Below are positions 11,094 to 22,376 of a stretch of 64,000 bases of DNA, in pieces. The translations under genes and the position numbers were made by a program. The DNA is from Atriophallophorus winterbourni (lineage: Eukaryota > Platyhelminthes > Trematoda > Plagiorchiida > Microphallidae): assembly GCA_013407085.1 (NCBI GenBank), contig JACCGJ010000626.1, positions 62,001 to 126,000 of the forward strand, written 5' to 3'. Positions within the stretch are counted from its first letter, which is position 1. Each line of letters starts with the position of its first letter. The notes beneath the pieces are model-generated. The model was not told the DNA's origin and searched no databases. It was given only the letters and a program-made list of their open reading frames with translations.

Positions 11094-12044
11094 ATGGCAA
11101 ATTAAAGTCTAGAACCTCTCGATATAAATTCAAATGCTAGAGAAATAGAAGACTATTGTGAAAGATTCGAAATTTGGTGTATGACACAACCGAAAGCTGA
11201 GAATGATGAAAAATCGGTTCATTTTCTAAATGCAGTCGGAAAATCTGCATATACGTTAATCAAGAATTTAGCCTATCCTGATTCTCCTATTTCTCTTCCA
11301 TATGAAACGTTGAAGACGCTTATAATGCAAAACATGAAACCTGTACATTTCGAGCCAACCGAAAGTGCAAAATTTCATTCCATGGTGCGTCAGCCCAAAC
11401 AAGGAATTCGTGATTTTATTCTACAATTGCTAATTCAGGCAGCGAAATTCAACTTCGGTGAGTCGTTAGATATACAATTGAAAGATCGTCTAATTGCTGG
11501 AATACATGACAGTGTTCTGCAGAATGAACTCTTGAAGCTGCCAAAACCCTGTTTTAAAGATGTTCGAGCTCACTGCAAACAGTATGAAGATGCGCGTGTG
11601 GCAACAACAGGTTCGTCGCCAGCAGAAAATTCCGTCATGTTCAATACACATAAACGTGAAAAAGCCAAGGCTCTGATGCAGACAAATGATGATGATACCT
11701 TAACTATGCCGCTTGGCGAAAAAGAAAACCTTGACTTTCATACATCCTATCATAGTATGGAGAACACTCTCGTTACTATGGATATTCAAGCTGCATCTGG
11801 AAAGACAGTTCGACTGATTTCTAACAGTGCTAAATCTCTTTTATTTGATGATCGAAATTTGACTTCCCTATCAACCGATTCAAGTGATACTCCTGTTACC
11901 ATGTCCAGATCCGCCCGTATCATTGATTCAAACGGAAAATCTAGTTTTCATTACCCAGAAAGTGGCTTCAAAGTTTGCAAACTTCAGAATTCATCAGATA
12001 CCATTTCGAATAAATCACCGAACTCATCTTATCAAGCGAATGCA
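11094..12044 (+). pseudogene. Ty3/gypsy gag of the outer element (continues at 15919)
   Basis: The gag start at 11094 is followed after two codons by a TAA, where the inner copy keeps an open frame. The frame is open from 11181 and encodes a retroviral-type gag: an FEIWCMTQPK segment, AYPDSPISLPYETLKTL, PTESAKFHSM, RQPKQGIRDFILQLL, and LKLPKPCFKDVRAHCKQYEDA near residue 130. No CCHC zinc knuckle is visible. The second half is polar. At 12044 it is cut by the inner element and resumes at 15919. Because gag runs directly into a pol C-terminal tail there, this was a pol-less non-autonomous derivative. Confidence 0.8.
12040..12044. repeat. Target-site duplication ATGCA of the inner element (right copy 15919-15923)
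   Basis: ATGCA lies directly left of the inverted LTR at 12045 and directly right of the inverted LTR that ends at 15918. The gag codons join cleanly if one copy and the inner element are removed. Confidence 0.8.
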
Positions 12045-12261
12045 TGTAATGAATTGTATTGTATTGAATTGAATAATCAGCCAAAGAATGTAAGTGAGAA
12101 CAAACCGCGCTCACTCGAATCACAGTATGTATTGAATAACCAGAATCAGAATGAATGAATGAATGATAATCAGAACTTGAATGATAGTACTATTGATTAT
12201 CTTTGAATGAGTGGTGATGAATGATCGATTATTATTGATCGCTAATCGAACAATCACCACA
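12045..12261 (-). repeat. LTR of inner gypsy element, 3' copy (minus orientation)
   Basis: Reverse complement of the LTR at 10858-11066, about 217 bp, slightly longer through extra GAAT repeats. The bases beyond it (accacctcag on the plus strand) give a purine-rich tract GAGGTGGT on the minus strand, in the polypurine-tract position. Confidence 0.9.
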
Positions 12262-13278
12262 ACCACCTCAGTTTGCGAATAATCCTGGGTTTGTATAATC
12301 CCAGTACAGCTTGTTTAACAAACGTTCTGATCTCCACGGAGGATCTAGCGAATCCGAAACATCATCCACGGTTACCAACAATTGTATCGCTTTTTCAATG
12401 GCAATAGTCCAAGGTGCCAGTAAGGCTTTTCCTCTAGCGGTTTTGAAAAGAATATTATCTGACGATCGTTTGGATGAGCTAGAAGGCAGTGGTGCATTCG
12501 CTTGATAAGATGAGTTCGGTGATTTATTCGAAATGGTATATGATGAATTCTGAAGTTTGCAAACATTGAAGCCACTTTCTTGGTAATGAAAACTAGATTT
12601 TCCGTTTGAATCAATGATACAAGCGGATGTTGACGTGTTAACATGAGTAGCACTTGAATCGGTTGGTAGGGAAGTCAAATTTTCATCATCAAACGAAAGA
12701 TCCTTAGCAAAAGCAATGGCACTGTTAGAAATCGGTCGAACTGTCCTTCCAGATGCAGTTTGAATATCCAGAGTAACGGGAGTGTTCTCCATACTATGAT
12801 AAGATGTATGAAATTCAACGTTTCCTTTTTCGCCAAGCGGCATAGTTAATGTATCATCATCATTTATCTGCATCAGAGCCTTGGCATTTTCACGTTCATG
12901 TGTATTGAACATGACGGAATTTTGTGCTGGCGACAAATCTGTTGTTGCCACACACGCATCTTCATACTGTTCGCAGTGAGCTCGAACATCTTTAAAAGAG
13001 GGATTTGGCAGCTTCAAGAGTTCATTCTGCAGAATACTGTCATGTATTCCAGCAATTAGACGATCTTTCAGTTGTATATCTAACGACTCACCGAAGTTGA
13101 ATTTCGCTGCCTGAATTAGCAATTGTAGAATAAAATCACGAATTCCTTGTTTGGGCTGACGCACCATGGAATGAAATTCTGCACTTTCGGTTGGCTCGAA
13201 ATGTACCGGTTTCATGTTTTGCATTAAAAGCGTCTTCAACTTTTCATATGGAAGAGAAATAGGAGAATCAGGATAAGC
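12262..13278 (-). pseudogene. Ty3/gypsy gag fused to pol C-terminal tail (inner element, second segment)
   Basis: The minus strand reads AYPDSPISLPYEKLKTLL and onward, closely similar to the outer gag. After QANA it passes without a break into a basic tail (PSSSSKRSSDN, then DPPWRSERLLNKLY...GLFAN) and a stop just before the LTR. That tail resembles the extreme C-terminus of gypsy pol polyproteins. The middle of gag-pol (zinc knuckle, protease, RT, integrase) is missing between the two. The gag N-terminus lies separately at 15504-15640 on the same strand. Confidence 0.8.
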
Positions 13279-15503
13279 CTGTAGATTCATTGTTATTAAA
13301 TCTGGGCCATCTATTCTCGGTCTGAGAGCAATGCAAGCACTAAAAATCAGTCTATCTTTCCTGACATCGACTGAAGACACTTCAGAGTTAAAGAAACTCA
13401 TAATTAAATGTTCTCAAGCAACTGGTGGAATGCGAATTCCTCCTATTTCTCTTGAAGTAGAAGGAAACCCTGTGTTTCTCAAACGCCGCCTTATTCCATA
13501 TGGACTCCGAGAACCTGTCGGAAAAGCTTTGAAAGATCTATGTTCTAAAGGTATCATTGAAAAGGTCGAGTCCTCTGCTTGGGGCACACCTATTGTCACA
13601 CCGTTGAAGTCTGATGGGAGGACCCCAAGGATTTGCGGTGATTATCGTCTAACATTAAATACTAGATTGTTGAAGCAAACATGCACGACAGTTGAACCCG
13701 AAGATATTTTGAATAAATTGACTGGATCCAAATTTTTCTCAAAGATTGATTTAAAAGATGCTTACCTAAAAATACCATTGACTGATCAGTCTTCAATGTT
13801 AACTACCATCAATACACCGTTTGGTCTATTTCGGTACAAATTCTTACCTTTTGGTTTGTGCAATTCTCCTGCCATATTTCAACAAGTCATGAACGATATT
13901 ACTCGCGATATGGTTGGAGTTGAAGTATATCAGGATGATGTTATCGTGCATGCGTCAACACGATTTCTTCATGATGAACGTTTACTGGAATTGTTTCGTA
14001 GATTCACCTCTAAAAATGTTGCCGTTAATCCGAAAAAGTGTTTGTTTTCTGTTTCGAATTTTGAATGCCTTGGATACATTGTTGATGGTAATGGTTATAA
14101 ACCGGATCCCAATCGTTTACTTCCACTAACCAATGCTGAGTCCCCAAAGAACATGACACAATTGAGATCTCTTATCGGTGCATTGCAATACTATTCGAGG
14201 TTCATTCCAAATTTCAGTGTAAAAGCTTCACCATTATTTTCACTTCAATCAAAAGAAACTTTTGTGTGGACTGATGAGCATGAACATTGTTTACGTAGCA
14301 TATTATCCTTTCTAAAGTCTGATGCAGTTCTTCGTCCATTTAGTCCCAAAATTCATTCCTTTGTAATTACTGATGCATCCCCCGACGGTATTGGTGCTGT
14401 TCTCGAGCAAAATGGACATCCAGTAATTTGCGTTTCTCGCAGGCTAACCGCTGCTGAAAAAAGTTATGCTCAAACACACCGTGAAGCTTTAGCTGTCTAT
14501 TGGGCTATTCAACGTTTGCACAAATTCCTGTTTGGTCATCGTTTCACCATTGTTACAGACCATGAAGCCTTAAAATTCATATACGATCCTGGTAAATCTA
14601 TTTCGAAAAGTACTGCCGCAATGGTTCAACGATGGAGCATAGCACTCAGTGCTTATGATTATTCAATTGAACATCGAAGTGTTAAACACATTCAACATGT
14701 AGATTACCTGTCACGCCAGTCACTACCAGATTCGAAACCAGATGATACTTTTGATTCTCTTTTGGTGCAACCACTTCCTGTCAGTCGACATTTGTTAATT
14801 CGTGAAACGAAACGTTTCTTTTCTGCTATTTTTACTGCTTTGAAGAAAGGATGGAACTCACATATTCGGAGGAAATTTCCATCATATTTTACTAGACGAG
14901 ATGAACTCTCAATGACCCCTGATGGTTTATTATGCCTGAATGATAGAATTATTATTCCTCCCACTTTGCGTAAAGCTGTACTGAATGATTTGCATTCTGG
15001 ACATCTTGGAATAGAAAAATGAAGTCTTTAGCCAGAAGTTTATGCTGGTGGCCTGAAATAGACGCAGACATACGCAGAACTACTGTTTCTTGCGAAGCTT
15101 GTCATCATAAAGTTTTCCGACAACCATCAAAATGGACACCATGGCCACTGGCATGTGAAGCTTGGCAGCGCATTCATGTTGATTACTGTGGACCATTTTT
15201 AAACAAGTACTACGCATTGGTCGTGATTGATTCTTATTCAAAATGGCCTGAAGTTTTTTGGACACAGAAACCAAACTCTAGTTTTACTATGCTTGCACTG
15301 CGGAAAGTATTCAGTCGCGAAGGAGTTCCTATTTCTGTTGTTAGTGATAATGGCAGCCATTTTTCTGCTGCATGCGTTACACAATGGTTACATTCTCTTG
15401 GCTGTCGACACCTATTCACTGCACCTCGTCATCCACAATCAAATGGATTGGCTGAAAATTTTGTTGGTACCTTAAAGCGAGCAATCAATTCTTGTGCCGA
15501 TGA
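13279..15503 (+). pseudogene. Ty3/gypsy pol: protease end, RT, RNase H, integrase core (inverted inside gag)
   Basis: The frame begins with the end of a retroviral aspartic protease (FIVIKSGPSILGLRAM). RT follows (GIIEKVESSAWGTPIV, ICGDYRLTLN, FSKIDLKDAYLKI, LPFGLCNSPAIFQ, catalytic YQDD near 13928). RNase H has TDASPDGIGAVL near 14370 and the HREALAVYWAI block. The integrase HHCC zinc-binding part spans HSGHLGIEK to SCEACHH. The DDE core has VDYCGPF, SDNGSHF and GLAENF. One base is missing in an A-run near 15017, giving a TGA and shifting the frame; the rest is open. It is flanked on both sides by gag on the opposite strand and cannot be translated as an ordinary gag-pol. Confidence 0.92.
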
Positions 15504-15640
15504 TGAACCGATTTTTTATCATTCTCAGCTTTCGGTCGTGTCACACACCAAATTTCGAATCTTTCACAATAGTCTTCTATTTCTCGAGCATTTGAATTTA
15601 TATCGAGAGGTTCTAGACTTGAATTTGCCATGACGAAATG
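15504..15640 (-). pseudogene. Ty3/gypsy gag N-terminus (inner element, first segment)
   Basis: The minus strand starts with MANSSLEPLDINSNAREIED and FEIWCVTRPKAEND, the N-terminus of the same gag family. It is interrupted at the KKSVH codons, where the inverted pol begins. Compared with the outer gag, about 17 residues are missing at the pol insertion. An upstream in-frame ATG at 15697 would add a leader-encoded extension and is less likely to be the start. Confidence 0.8.
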
Positions 15641-15671
15641 ATCCTGAATTGTATGAATTGTATCCTGTTCG

Positions 15672-15698
15672 GGCGCACCCACTGCTCGCGACGCCAAA
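15672..15698 (-). promoter_or_regulatory. Putative primer-binding site of the inner gypsy element
   Basis: Directly after the ACA end of the 5' LTR, the minus strand reads TT and then TGGCGTCGCGAGCAGTGGG. A TGG start two bases after the LTR is the usual place and form of a tRNA primer-binding site. The tRNA species was not identified. In the outer element this stretch is shortened and mutated (11067-11085). Confidence 0.55.
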
Positions 15699-15918
15699 TG
15701 TAATGAATTGAATTGTATTGAATAGTATAATCAGCCCAAGAATGCAAGTTAGAACAAACCGCGCTCACTCGAATCACAGTATGTATTGAATAACAACCAG
15801 AATCAGAATGAATGAATGAATGATAATCAGAACTTGAATGATAGTACTATTGATTATCTTTGAGTGAGTGGTGATGAATGATCGATTATTATTGATCGTT
15901 AATCGAAAAATCACCACA
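15699..15918 (-). repeat. LTR of inner gypsy element, 5' copy (minus orientation)
   Basis: About 220 bp, the reverse complement of the outer LTRs, bounded by tgtaatg and caccaca on the plus strand. With the LTR at 12045-12261 it delimits a 3.87-kb inner element with ATGCA target duplications. Confidence 0.9.
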
Positions 15919-16154
15919 ATGCACCACTGCCTTCAAGCTCATCCAAACGATCGTCAGATAATATTCTTTTTAAAACCGCTAGAGGAAAAGCCTTATTGTC
16001 ACCTTGGACTACTGCCATGGAAAAAGCGATACAATTGTTGCTCACTGTGGCTGATGTGTCGGGTTCGCTGGAACCCCCGTGGAGATCAGAACGTTTGTTG
16101 AAAAAGCCGTACTGTGATTATACAAACCCAGGATCATTTGCAAACTGAGGTGGT
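15919..16154 (+). pseudogene. Continuation of outer gypsy element: gag/pol C-terminal tail
   Basis: Resumes the outer gag at the codons cut at 12044. It encodes the same basic tail as the inner element (SKRSSDN, then PPWRSERLLKK and a GSFAN end). It stops before a purine-rich tract (ctgaggtggt) and the 3' LTR. Confidence 0.75.
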
Positions 16155-16363
16155 TGTGGTGATTGTTCGATTAACGATCAACAATAATCAATCATTCATC
16201 ATCATTCATTCAACATTAATCAATAGTACTATTATTCAAGTTCTGATTGTCATTCATTCATTCTGGTTGTTATTCAATACATAATGTGATTCGAGTGAGC
16301 GCGGTTGTTCTCACTTACATTCTTGGGCTGATTATTCAATTCAATACAATACAATTCATTACA
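16155..16363 (+). repeat. LTR of outer gypsy-derived element, 3' copy (209 bp)
   Basis: Same length and orientation as 10858-11066, with few visible differences. It is followed by ATAACC, the right-hand target duplication. Confidence 0.9.
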
Positions 16364-16369
16364 ATAACC

Positions 16370-17145
16370 TCAACTTTTTCTTCAAAATACTGTAAAACGA
16401 TAATATAGAAATAAGATCGAATCTCCTTATACGGCAAGATTTTAAGTATGGCTTGAGAAACAGTGAAAAAACTATTAGATTACCAAGGTTTCCTTCTAAA
16501 CTAAGGAACAATTTCTCCTCACTAAATATGTTAAATTGTGGAATCTTCTTCCAAAATATATAAATCTCAGGTTCTCTTTATATCAATTCGAATCACATCT
16601 GGTTCATTCCTTACCATGTACAAAATTCACAATTTTCCTAACTTAGTTGTACTATCTGATGATTTATATAATAATGGTATTAATATTAAATTAAATTTTC
16701 ATGAGGTTCGCGTATTTAATTCATAGCAAAACTTATCATTACGCACCAAAATGAAACTGGCCCACACGAGACCTCAACCTAGTGGAATTAATTCACTGTT
16801 CATATTCAGGATAGATCAATTCCTAACAATCAAATAGCAAAAGTTTGGAAAATCAACTTCTGAGATCTTCGTGTATCCTCGACAGACATTAACTGTTAAA
16901 CCTGGGTGCTGTCTGGAACATTCTTTTTTAACTGTATCAGATCAAATACAGATGATCTGGAAACAACTTGTAAATACTGTTACCTTTATATTTATTGACC
17001 GTCTAATTCCGCTGCAGAAATGACCTTGAAAATGTTTTTTGCAAATGTACATACTAAAATCTGATTGTACAAATCTTTTGAAATATTTCATCATGAGTTA
17101 CATGCTTTGGATTCCCAAGAATATAATTTATTTATTTATTTATTC
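16370..17145 (+). mobile_element. LINE C-terminus and 3' end (right part of the element at 8541-10857)
   Basis: Continues the interrupted LINE. The coding remnants are degenerate up to about 16600. Non-coding 3' sequence follows and ends at 17101-17145 with ATGCTTTGGATTCCCAAGAATATAAT and ATTT repeats, a variant of the hairpin tail seen at 5361, 8494 and 22866. Confidence 0.65.
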
Positions 17146-17480
17146 AATCTTAAACTGCTCAGAAAGTAACGGAATCATGTTTTTGTTTGTTATTTTATTC
17201 TTAGTTCCCATATGAATCTGTGATGTTTTGTAAAGCTAAATGATTTTAGACCAATAACATTGAATATAATTAAATGGAATTGATAAGTGTAGGCGTATTG
17301 AAAACGCTCATAAAATTTCCAGCTTGAAGAATGAAAACAACAAGGTAATCAACGACTGTTCCTATTTAGTGCAATATCAGATGATTTCAAATCAATCAGC
17401 AATGAAATGATCTACCAATGGTGCAGTGCGTGTTAGACAAGAACTGTTCCTACGCATAAAGCTCGCGGTCCTAGGGATTA
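17146..17480. other. No gene recognised
   Basis: Follows the LINE tail. No coding or repeat signal was identified. Confidence 0.4.
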
Positions 17481-18360
17481 AGCTCGCGGCCGAAGGTGTG
17501 TCTGGTAAGGTTCACAACGGGTCAACCGTTTTTCCGTGATAGATATTTTCAGGTACATGTAGCCGATATTACCTCCGAATTCACATAAAGGTCATTAATG
17601 GTTACAGGTTTGGGATCTTCCTCTGAACTAGAGTAAATTTCATTTGTTGTCTGTGACAGTCGAAAAAATTACAGTAACTGCAAATAGCGGTATGATAGAC
17701 CTCAAATGTATTCGGTTGGTTAAGGATTTAGGTATAGTCGTTACAGCGTGATTCAAACGGGCTGCATGATGCGCTTCAGCTGTTCAACGCGCGAGATTAG
17801 AACACTTTAAGCTTAAAGCTGTTCGGACATATATAACGCCGAGAGTGTTTATCCCATTCTATACGTCTATTTTTAGGCTGCAGCTAGAATACTGCGTGCT
17901 AGCGTAGGGCTTTTTCTTCAAAAAAGTTACATTACAACTTTAGAGGGTCCAACGTCTAGCTACCAAAATGGTTAATGGTTTGTCTGCAAACCCTGCAAGG
18001 AACGTCAAATTTATCTATGTATCTTCTCACTTCGGCTCCGGCGTCTACTAGTGACCAAATAGAACCTCCTAAATTCTGAAAGGCGTAGGCGATGAGGAAT
18101 GTCAAAACCTGTTTTCACAAGCGAATAACCTTTCATCTAGAGAGCAAACTATGAAGTTCACGGAAAATAATAATAGTTGTAATATCAGGTAACACTCCTT
18201 CGTTGAAACAGCTGTAAGCGTCTGGTATAATTTGCCTGAGGATCTAAACGCTTGCATATCGGTGGGTTCGTTCAGAAAAGATTCGAATGCCTCGTGGCCT
18301 GAACTTTGTCCTTACTATTTCCATGAATATGCAGGTCGCCCGTCGATAGAATTAGCATGA
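17481..18360 (+). mobile_element. CR1-like LINE 3' fragment, heavily decayed
   Basis: Frames with stops read VKDLGIVVTA (17730), VQRARLEHFKLKAVRTYITPRVFIPFYTS (17790-17870) and LQLEYCVLA (17880). A VQRLATKMV block and a late VSVWYNLPEDLNA segment (18215-18250) follow. These are the order and motifs of the CR1 thumb and C-terminal region. It is more divergent from families A and B than they are from each other. Confidence 0.7.
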
Positions 18361-18872
18361 AAATGTTTCTAATATTAAATTTCTACGGTTTGTATCCCGA
18401 TTTTAAAAATTGAAAAATTCAATTATATAGTGTTTAGTTAAATGTACGCAAACATTTTCCATAGCCAACCTTTCTTTGGGTTTGTGAAGAGCGACTTTTT
18501 CTGTTCATTCCCAGTCGCAGCCACAAAATACATGGGATGTCAATTGAATTAGTAGCCCTAAGCCTGTGCCAACTTGGAAAGAACTGAACTGATCAACAGA
18601 AAGTAGAAAATTACTTCGTATTTTACCTGCTACTTTTAAACATTTGAGATTCCACGACCTTTTGTAGCGGTGATTGCTCTATCGCGATATTCCACACAAG
18701 GCAATTTCGGCATGCAATTGTCTGACGAGCAAAAAGACTTTCTTTTGTTACCTGGAGATTGAATTTTCAAGGTCAACGTGGACGTTTGCTTCTTACGTTA
18801 TTTTGATATTGTTATGGATATCCGATCTATTTCGAGATTGTCACAAGAAAATGTATTCTATGTTCAACGGAT
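18361..18872. other. No gene recognised
   Basis: Sequence upstream of the family B ORF1. It may contain that element's 5' UTR (a free frame lies at 18674-18895), but nothing specific is recognisable. Confidence 0.4.
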
Positions 18873-19926
18873 TTGAAAATGGTTACGACTCGTGAATCTG
18901 CAAAACGTGATCATGCAGCACCGAATGCAAGGAAGCCTCAAGAGAATATGAGCTCCGCTGCTCACTCTGGGGATTTTTGTCTGGTTTGTTCGAAACAGGT
19001 CGCCAATAACGCTAAAGCTCTTCAATGTGAAATATGTTTAATGTGCATACATACTCGATGTAGTGGAATGAAGCTGGAGATATATCGTTGGCTTTAGATA
19101 AATTCATGCGATATCATTCACGCGATATGTAAGATATGCGTTTCGTCAACTGGTTTTTGACCTCGCAAGTATCCATCTTCAAGTTGACACGGCTTCTGCT
19201 AAGACCTCTGAAGGTATTAATGGGGGATTGTAAATATTGGCTCAACTTTGAAGGAGGATAACCACCATACATCTTCTGTACAGGAGGTTTGCGTGCAATC
19301 TGAATATGTACGCACCTTTGCGGAAGTTGCTTCCTCACCTGTACTCGGTACAAAGACTTAGTTATTTTTGCGGTGCAACGAACGTTCTTAAGTCCAAAGA
19401 GGTCCAGTAACTATCACATCTAGATGAAACTATTAACAATAAAGACCAAAGCTCTACCACTGTTGAGAATAGAAAATCCTTCATCATTTTTCACAATGCG
19501 ACTAAGCAAACAGGTGCTTTGGCGATAGACAGGGTTAAACAGGAACGCGATTTTTTAAATTCTTCTCCCGCTACCCTGTTTGACGAAAGTTGAAAGGGTG
19601 TAACAGTACGCACAGCGTTTCGTCTAAGCAGCAGGCTAGCGCCAGGTGATCGCCACAGACCGTTAAAGATTGTGTTAGACTCCGACGAGCAAGTGACCTC
19701 ACTGCTAAAGAGGGGTTACAGGCTAAAAGTTAGTGAAATTCGACTCCTGCCTAATCTCTCTCCGAAAGATCACGTGAAAATGCGTAAAGCTTCTCAGGAG
19801 GTTAGCGAGCGCAGAGCCGCAGGTGGAACTAACTTGCGCATTGTGCATTTTTGGGTTATGAGGATGAGGCCAAATGTTCGTTGGGAACCTCTGACGATAG
19901 GCATTCGGAGGGATCTGGATCTTTGA
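18873..19926 (+). pseudogene. CR1 family B ORF1 with PHD-type zinc finger, broken
   Basis: The first frame starts with MVTTRESAKRD (second ATG of the frame at 18873) and carries a PHD-like finger: FCLVCSKQV, LQCEICLMCIHTRCSG. Known CR1-group ORF1 proteins can contain PHD fingers and are thought to bind nucleic acid or chromatin. After a stop at 19095 the middle is unreadable. A later frame (19672-19926) has DEQVTSLLKRGYRLKVSEIR and LPNLSPKDHVKMRKASQEV, typical of ORF1 C-terminal regions in flatworm CR1 elements. It is broken by stops. Confidence 0.65.
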
Positions 19927-22376
19927 AAGTGATATACTTCAATGCGAAGAGCTGGAGAAACTAAATGGATTTACTTATTGATCGGATCAGACAGGACCCT
20001 CAAACGATCATTGCGGTGACGGAAACCTGGCTCTAACCTGAGTAGGATGATTTCGAGTTGGCCATACCTGGATATAGGCACTTTTGCTCAGATCAAACAG
20101 AGGCTAGAATCGGTGATGGGCTTGCCTTATACTTCTAATAACATATTTCGGTCGCACTGTTGGCCCGCTTCCAGCAGACTGCCGGTATGGGTGAGAGTTT
20201 ATGGTCCCGTATATGGACTGCAGCTTCATTTGCCACGATTGGTGTCGTTTATCGTTCTCCCAATACTCAGGCAGATACTCTGATATCACAGATATGTCAA
20301 TATGGTAGATCCTCAAACTGCTCAATAATTGTGGATTTCAATGCTCCAAGTATTGATTGGACTTCGGTAGATGAATGTTCTGGGTCATTTGAGCGGGATT
20401 TATTAGACGCTGTGGTTGATGTGGGCTTCGTGCAGCATGATGCCTCTCCGACCAAAGCAGTCACTACCGAGTGTGAGTCCATTTGGACTTTTGATGCACT
20501 CCCACGCAGTCCGATATTACTCAGTTTCAGATTAAAGCTCCATTAGGCTTCAGTGATCATGTAACCTTAAGTTTTATATGAAAACGCAACATTGGCTGGG
20601 TACTAGATCCAATTCCCGGAAGGAATTTTTGGAAGGCAGACGCGGGTAAGCTACGGGATGTTACTTCATCTCTCGATTGGTCTTCCGATCAATCAGCTGA
20701 TGTTAAACATTGTTGGATGGTGATCCATAATAATATTTGGAGAGTTATTGATGTAATTGTTCCGTTGTCCACACGTCGTCGTAAGGCAAAATGTCCCTCT
20801 TGGTTTGACAATGAGCTATTGAAACTTTTGCGGCAACGTCAAAAGCTCTGGTCGATATTCGTAAGCAGGAGAAACGCCACTGTTAATGACAATTATCGGC
20901 AATCTAGAAACCTTTGCACGGTATTAAAACGCAGAAAACTTATGTTGTAGGAGCAGCGATTAGTTGACGAGTCTACTTGTGCACCAACACGGTTATTCGC
21001 ATACATTCCACACCGCACAAAGGCGTCGCCATATATTCCTAATTTGATAGATACGAATGGGGTAGACATTACTGAGGATGGTTTGAAAGCTGAAGCCATG
21101 GCTAAGCAGTATGACTCCGTGTACTGTCTGGAAGACAGTGATCCCCCTTCTGTCTCTAATAACAGTGAGGTGCTGTCTGATCTTCATGCAGATGTAGAGA
21201 AGGTTAGACTCCCGTTAGAACAGTTAGACACAATCCGCGCTAGGACCAGACGGTATTCATCCATAGCATTTAAGAGCACTATCAGAATTTTTGTGCGTTC
21301 CGCTGGTCAGGTTGTTTAAAAAATCGGTAACATTAGGATTCCTGCCACAAGAATGGGAACAGGGTATTATTAAACCGTTTTTAAGAGTGGGGACCCTAGT
21401 AGTCCCGATAATTACAGGCCGGTCACATTGACCTCCGTGATCGGTAAAATTTGAGAGAATTCGATCAAAATGAAAATAGAGCACTTCTTCTGGGGTGTAG
21501 GCGTTGGTGTCCACAACAAAATGGATTAACTAAAAATCGCTCAGGCGTAAGTAACCTGCTCCTGGCGCGAGAAAGTTGGTGTGATTTGACTGATTTTGGT
21601 CAAGCGGTCGATGTCATTTTTATCGACTTCAGTAAGGCGTTCGACCGCGTGTTTCACCGGCGATTGCTCGTCCAGCTAGAAGGTTTGGGTATTCAAGGTT
21701 GTCTACTTAAGTGGATCGAGGCATTCATCTCAGGGCGTTCAAACCGTCTAGAGGTGAATGGAGCTTTGCCTTTATAAAGGATAGCAGTCTCCGGAGTGCC
21801 GCAGGGATCTGTCCTTGGCCCATTGTTATTCAAAATTTTCATGAATGATATTCCGCACGCGGTTTCTATCGATTGTCATTTATTCGCGGATGATCTGAAA
21901 CTGTGGGCCTCTGTCAGTTCCTGCGATGGCCACAAGCAACTGCAACAAGCAGTTGATGACTAAGTCAGCTGGACACATCGCTTGTCACTGTCTTTAAATG
22001 AGTTCCAGACAGTGGTCATGCGCATATAGTCCGATTACACTGCTGGTAAATACTTTCTTTAAGGTAAGCCTATTAGAGCGGTGACGGCCGAAAAATTCTT
22101 AGGGATTCTGGTTATGGATTCCTTATAGTCAAAGGTTGACACATGACGTGAGAATAGGCAGCGCTAGCAGAATGCTCTGTGTGATTCGCCGTTTATTTGC
22201 GACCATTACCCCGCAAATGTTCCAGACACTTTTCTCTGCGTATGTTCGTCCTCCTTTGGAATATGGGCTACCTGTTGCATTTCATCGGTCTAAAAGCGAA
22301 AGCGACTCTTTGGAGAGGGTACAAAGGAAGGGCAATAAGATGGTTCGTGTAATGCGCCAACTCGCGTAAGAGGCTG
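19927..22376 (+). mobile_element. CR1-like LINE (family B), endonuclease and reverse transcriptase, degraded
   Basis: Endonuclease: VIYFNAKSW at 19928, VTETWL (~20017), GVVYRSPNTQADTL (20240-20280), a VDFNAPSIDW block (GDFN altered to VDFN) and LDAVVDVGFVQHD. The linker has KAKCPSWFDNELLKLLRQRQKLW (20790-20850). RT: NYRPVTLTSVIGK (~21410), NGLTKNRSGVSNLL, FIDFSKAFDRVFHRRLL, VPQGSVLGPLLFKIFMNDIP (~21800), LFADDLKLW and the thumb VRPPLEYGLPVAFHRS (~22250). Scattered stops and frameshifts inactivate it. The element continues at 22906 after an insertion. A second, 5'-truncated copy lies at 47227-49636. Confidence 0.88.

Noticed and set aside
11181..12158. Open frame of 325 codons taken as one protein
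   Set aside because: The last ~38 codons run into an inverted LTR after the gag codons end at 12044. The frame is a fusion created by the nested insertion, not a gene product of its own.
10900..16350. CRISPR-like array from the repeated LTR segments
   Set aside because: The four repeats are ~210-bp LTRs in two orientations with TG...CA ends and target duplications; spacing and context are those of retrotransposons in a eukaryotic genome.
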